From Candidatus Altimarinota bacterium (lineage in GTDB: Bacteria > Patescibacteriota > Gracilibacteria > JAHISY01): a stretch of 8,117 bases of DNA. Below, piece by piece: positions 7,442-8,117 of the stretch. The stretch spans positions 1 to 8,117 of the forward strand of contig JAGLJE010000083.1 in the NCBI GenBank assembly GCA_023142645.1, given 5' to 3'. Position 1 is the first letter of the stretch, and each line of letters opens with the position of its first letter. The notes under the pieces are model-generated. The model saw nothing but the letters and a program-made list of their open reading frames with translations, did no database searches and was not told where the DNA came from. Made by a program: the position numbers and the translations under genes.

Positions 7442-7486
7442 ATGCTTTTACTACAGAACCGTCTTCCTTTAAATTTGATTATTTAA
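7442..7486 (+). CDS. Possible Leu-rich leader peptide upstream of leuC
   Basis: ATG 7442 to TAA 7484-7486 encodes MLLLQNRLPLNLII: six Leu and two Ile in 14 residues. It sits about 140 nt upstream of a LeuC-family gene, where leucine attenuation peptides occur in other bacteria. A GGA lies 8 nt before the ATG (7431-7433). Against it, A+T-rich DNA makes Leu and Ile codons common, no convincing plus-strand promoter precedes it, and promoter candidates nearer the gene would bypass it. Low confidence. Confidence 0.25.
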   Translation: MLLLQNRLPLNLII

Positions 7487-7511
7487 GAAACTTATTCGGA
7501 GAAATCTTGCC

Positions 7512-7540
7512 ATTTTATCGGAAACTCACCCATAAGTCAA
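7512..7540 (-). promoter_or_regulatory. Leftward promoter in the spacer
   Basis: On the minus strand TTGACT (7540-7535) and TAAAAT (7517-7512) are separated by exactly 17 nt. Each hexamer differs from the sigma-70 consensus at one position, making this the best consensus match in the window. No gene begins just downstream, so its product would be the candidate RNA ending at the 7314-7346 terminator. Confidence 0.55.
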
Positions 7541-7550
7541 ATCAAGTCGG

Positions 7551-7601
7551 TTGACGAAAATGTTGAGAAGTTTCATAAAAAGTTTTCAAAAGTGGTAAAA
7601 T
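7551..7601 (+). promoter_or_regulatory. Rightward promoter region for leuC (two candidates)
   Basis: Candidate one is TTGACG (7551-7556), 17 nt, CATAAA (7574-7579). Candidate two is the extended -10 TGGTAAAAT (7593-7601) with a poor -35. The second shares the 10-mer TGGTAAAATG with the operon promoter at 5661-5670 and would give a leader of about 16 nt before ATG 7624. Which one is used cannot be decided from sequence. Confidence 0.5.
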
Positions 7602-7623
7602 GGCTTCGTTTTTTATTTTTAAA

Positions 7624-8117
7624 ATGTCTCAAACTTTAGTCGAAAAAATCATCGCGAAAAATTTGGTTTCCGGCGAAGCGCGAGAAGGAGAATTTGTGAA
7701 GATTCGCATTGACCGACTACTTTGCCACGAAGTGACAACTCCGCCCGCGCTCGAAATGTTGGAAAAACGAGGGATTGAGAAAGTTTTTGATCCGACGAAG
7801 ATTGTCGTCACGCCCGATCATTTCATTCCTGCAAAAGATGAGAAATCTGCCGAACTAGCGAAAAAGCTCGATGAATGGGTTCGCAAAAATGGCATTCAAA
7901 ATTATTATCCGGTTGGACGACACGGTGTTTGTCACACGATTTTCCTCGAACAAGGACATGTTGGTCCGGGAATGGTTGTGATTGCCGGAGACAGTCACAC
8001 ATGCACACACGGCGTGGTTGGCGCGCTGGCGTTTGGTGTTGGAACAACGGATGTCGCAGCGGCGATTGCTACCGGCGAGGTGTGGCTCGAGGTTCCACGA
8101 ACGATTCGGGTTATTTT
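7624..8117 (+). CDS. leuC: 3-isopropylmalate dehydratase / homoaconitase-family large subunit, 3' truncated by window
   Basis: 164 complete codons run to the edge, and family members are usually about 420-470 aa. The product belongs to the aconitase superfamily, which isomerises hydroxy-di/tricarboxylates by dehydration and rehydration on a 4Fe-4S cluster. In LeuC this converts 2- to 3-isopropylmalate in leucine synthesis, with a separate LeuD small subunit. Seen here: N-terminal SQTLVEKIIA, V-T-P-D-H near residue 65, G-R-H-G-V-C-H-T near residue 100 (the second His matches an aconitase active-site His), and G-D-S-H-T-C-T-H-G near residue 123, whose Asp-Ser-His are active-site residues. The cluster-binding Cys lie downstream, outside the window. 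ATG 7624 fits the family N-terminus. An in-frame ATG at 7600 would add MASFFIFK and is less likely. No ribosome site precedes it. LeuC versus homoaconitase-type specificity cannot be settled from this part. Confidence 0.85.
   Translation, partial: MSQTLVEKIIAKNLVSGEAREGEFVKIRIDRLLCHEVTTPPALEMLEKRGIEKVFDPTKIVVTPDHFIPAKDEKSAELAKKLDEWVRKNGIQNYYPVGRHGVCHTIFLEQGHVGPGMVVIAGDSHTCTHGVVGALAFGVGTTDVAAAIATGEVWLEVPRTIRVI

Larger units (their letters stand above)
7314..7505 (-). ncRNA. Candidate orphan small RNA (about 190 nt)
   Basis: A near-consensus minus-strand promoter (7512-7540) would start RNA near 7505, and the perfect 11-bp terminator hairpin ends it at about 7314. No minus-strand reading frame of note lies between. 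The internal sequence can form a bulged G+C-rich hairpin at 7387-7408 (UCU/AGA, CC/GG and CCA/UGG pairs) and a weaker GGAA/UUCC pairing at about 7431-7468. I recognise no known RNA family. It is not tRNA, tmRNA or SRP RNA by landmark motifs, and its size is compatible with 6S RNA, though that fold was not evident. The call rests on promoter plus terminator alone. Confidence 0.35.
7509..7604. repeat. Inverted repeat flanking the leuC upstream control region
   Basis: GCCATTTTATCG (7509-7520) pairs with TGGTAAAATGGC (7593-7604): nine perfect pairs, then T-G, C-G and G-T. Inside, GAAACT (7521-7526) is complementary to AGTTTC (7569-7574), and GTCAA (7536-7540) to TTGAC (7551-7555). The right arm is followed by TTCG and a T-rich tract (7609-7620). 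Each arm contains a TAAAAT -10 candidate pointing outward. Confidence 0.6.

Noticed and set aside
7294..7554. Plus-strand frame of 86 codons in the spacer
   Set aside because: It starts at a TTG, runs straight through the terminator hairpin, has no ribosome site and contains no ATG. Its C-terminal half looks slightly protein-like, but this is too weak to call a gene or remnant.
7600..7623. Upstream in-frame ATG as the leuC start
   Set aside because: It would add MASFFIFK, which does not resemble the family N-terminus, and it overlaps the -10 element and inverted-repeat arm.
7629..8047. Two minus-strand frames opposite leuC
   Set aside because: They are shadows of the well-conserved LeuC-family coding sequence.
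1..8117. TGA recoded to glycine (Gracilibacteria-type code)
   Set aside because: No in-frame TGA occurs in any of the five genes, glycine uses GGN codons, and all visible stops are TAA.
1..8117. CRISPR array, tRNA, rRNA, or insertion sequence
   Set aside because: No regularly spaced direct repeats, tRNA-like cloverleaf landmarks, conserved rRNA segments, transposase motifs or terminal inverted repeats with target duplication were seen.

Overview
The window is mostly A+T-rich bacterial DNA with dense, mainly leftward coding. It looks like a candidate phyla radiation (Patescibacteria) genome, perhaps Peregrinibacteria-like. The signs are large Lys-rich proteins of no recognisable family, a membrane-anchored FecR-like protein with glucodextranase-like repeats, weak or absent Shine-Dalgarno sites, and TAA at all three visible stops. 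No in-frame TGA occurs in any gene, so nothing points to the TGA=Gly code of Gracilibacteria/Absconditabacteria. This placement is an inference from style, not from a marker gene.

Layout, right to left. (1) 7624-8117, plus strand: the 5' part of a LeuC/homoaconitase-family gene, cut by the window edge. (2) 7207-7623: a 417-bp gene-free but signal-rich spacer. It holds divergent promoter candidates, a long-stem bidirectional terminator, a 12-bp imperfect inverted repeat and a Leu-rich mini-ORF. A minus-strand promoter and the terminator together would delimit an orphan RNA of about 190 nt. (3) 5737-7206, minus: a 489-aa single-pass membrane protein with a FecR-like domain and two Ig-like repeats. 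(4) 5616-5736: a spacer with a good extended -10 promoter. (5) 5615 down to the left edge, minus: three tightly packed genes of unknown function (262 aa, about 1219 aa, more than 381 aa) separated by at most about 20 nt and probably one operon.

The third operon gene runs open from its ATG at 1144 to base 1 and is truncated by the window. It has 381 uninterrupted codons and a twin-arginine-like signal segment. The operon's middle product is a giant, probably membrane-associated protein with a hydrophobic hairpin, two EF-hand-like segments lacking the first ligand, and a duplicated C-terminal domain of about 90 aa. Its first product is a small, very basic protein. No family is recognised for any of the three, so the operon is the main candidate for an undescribed system. 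A membrane- or envelope-associated complex is a reasonable guess from topology, but no function is shown.
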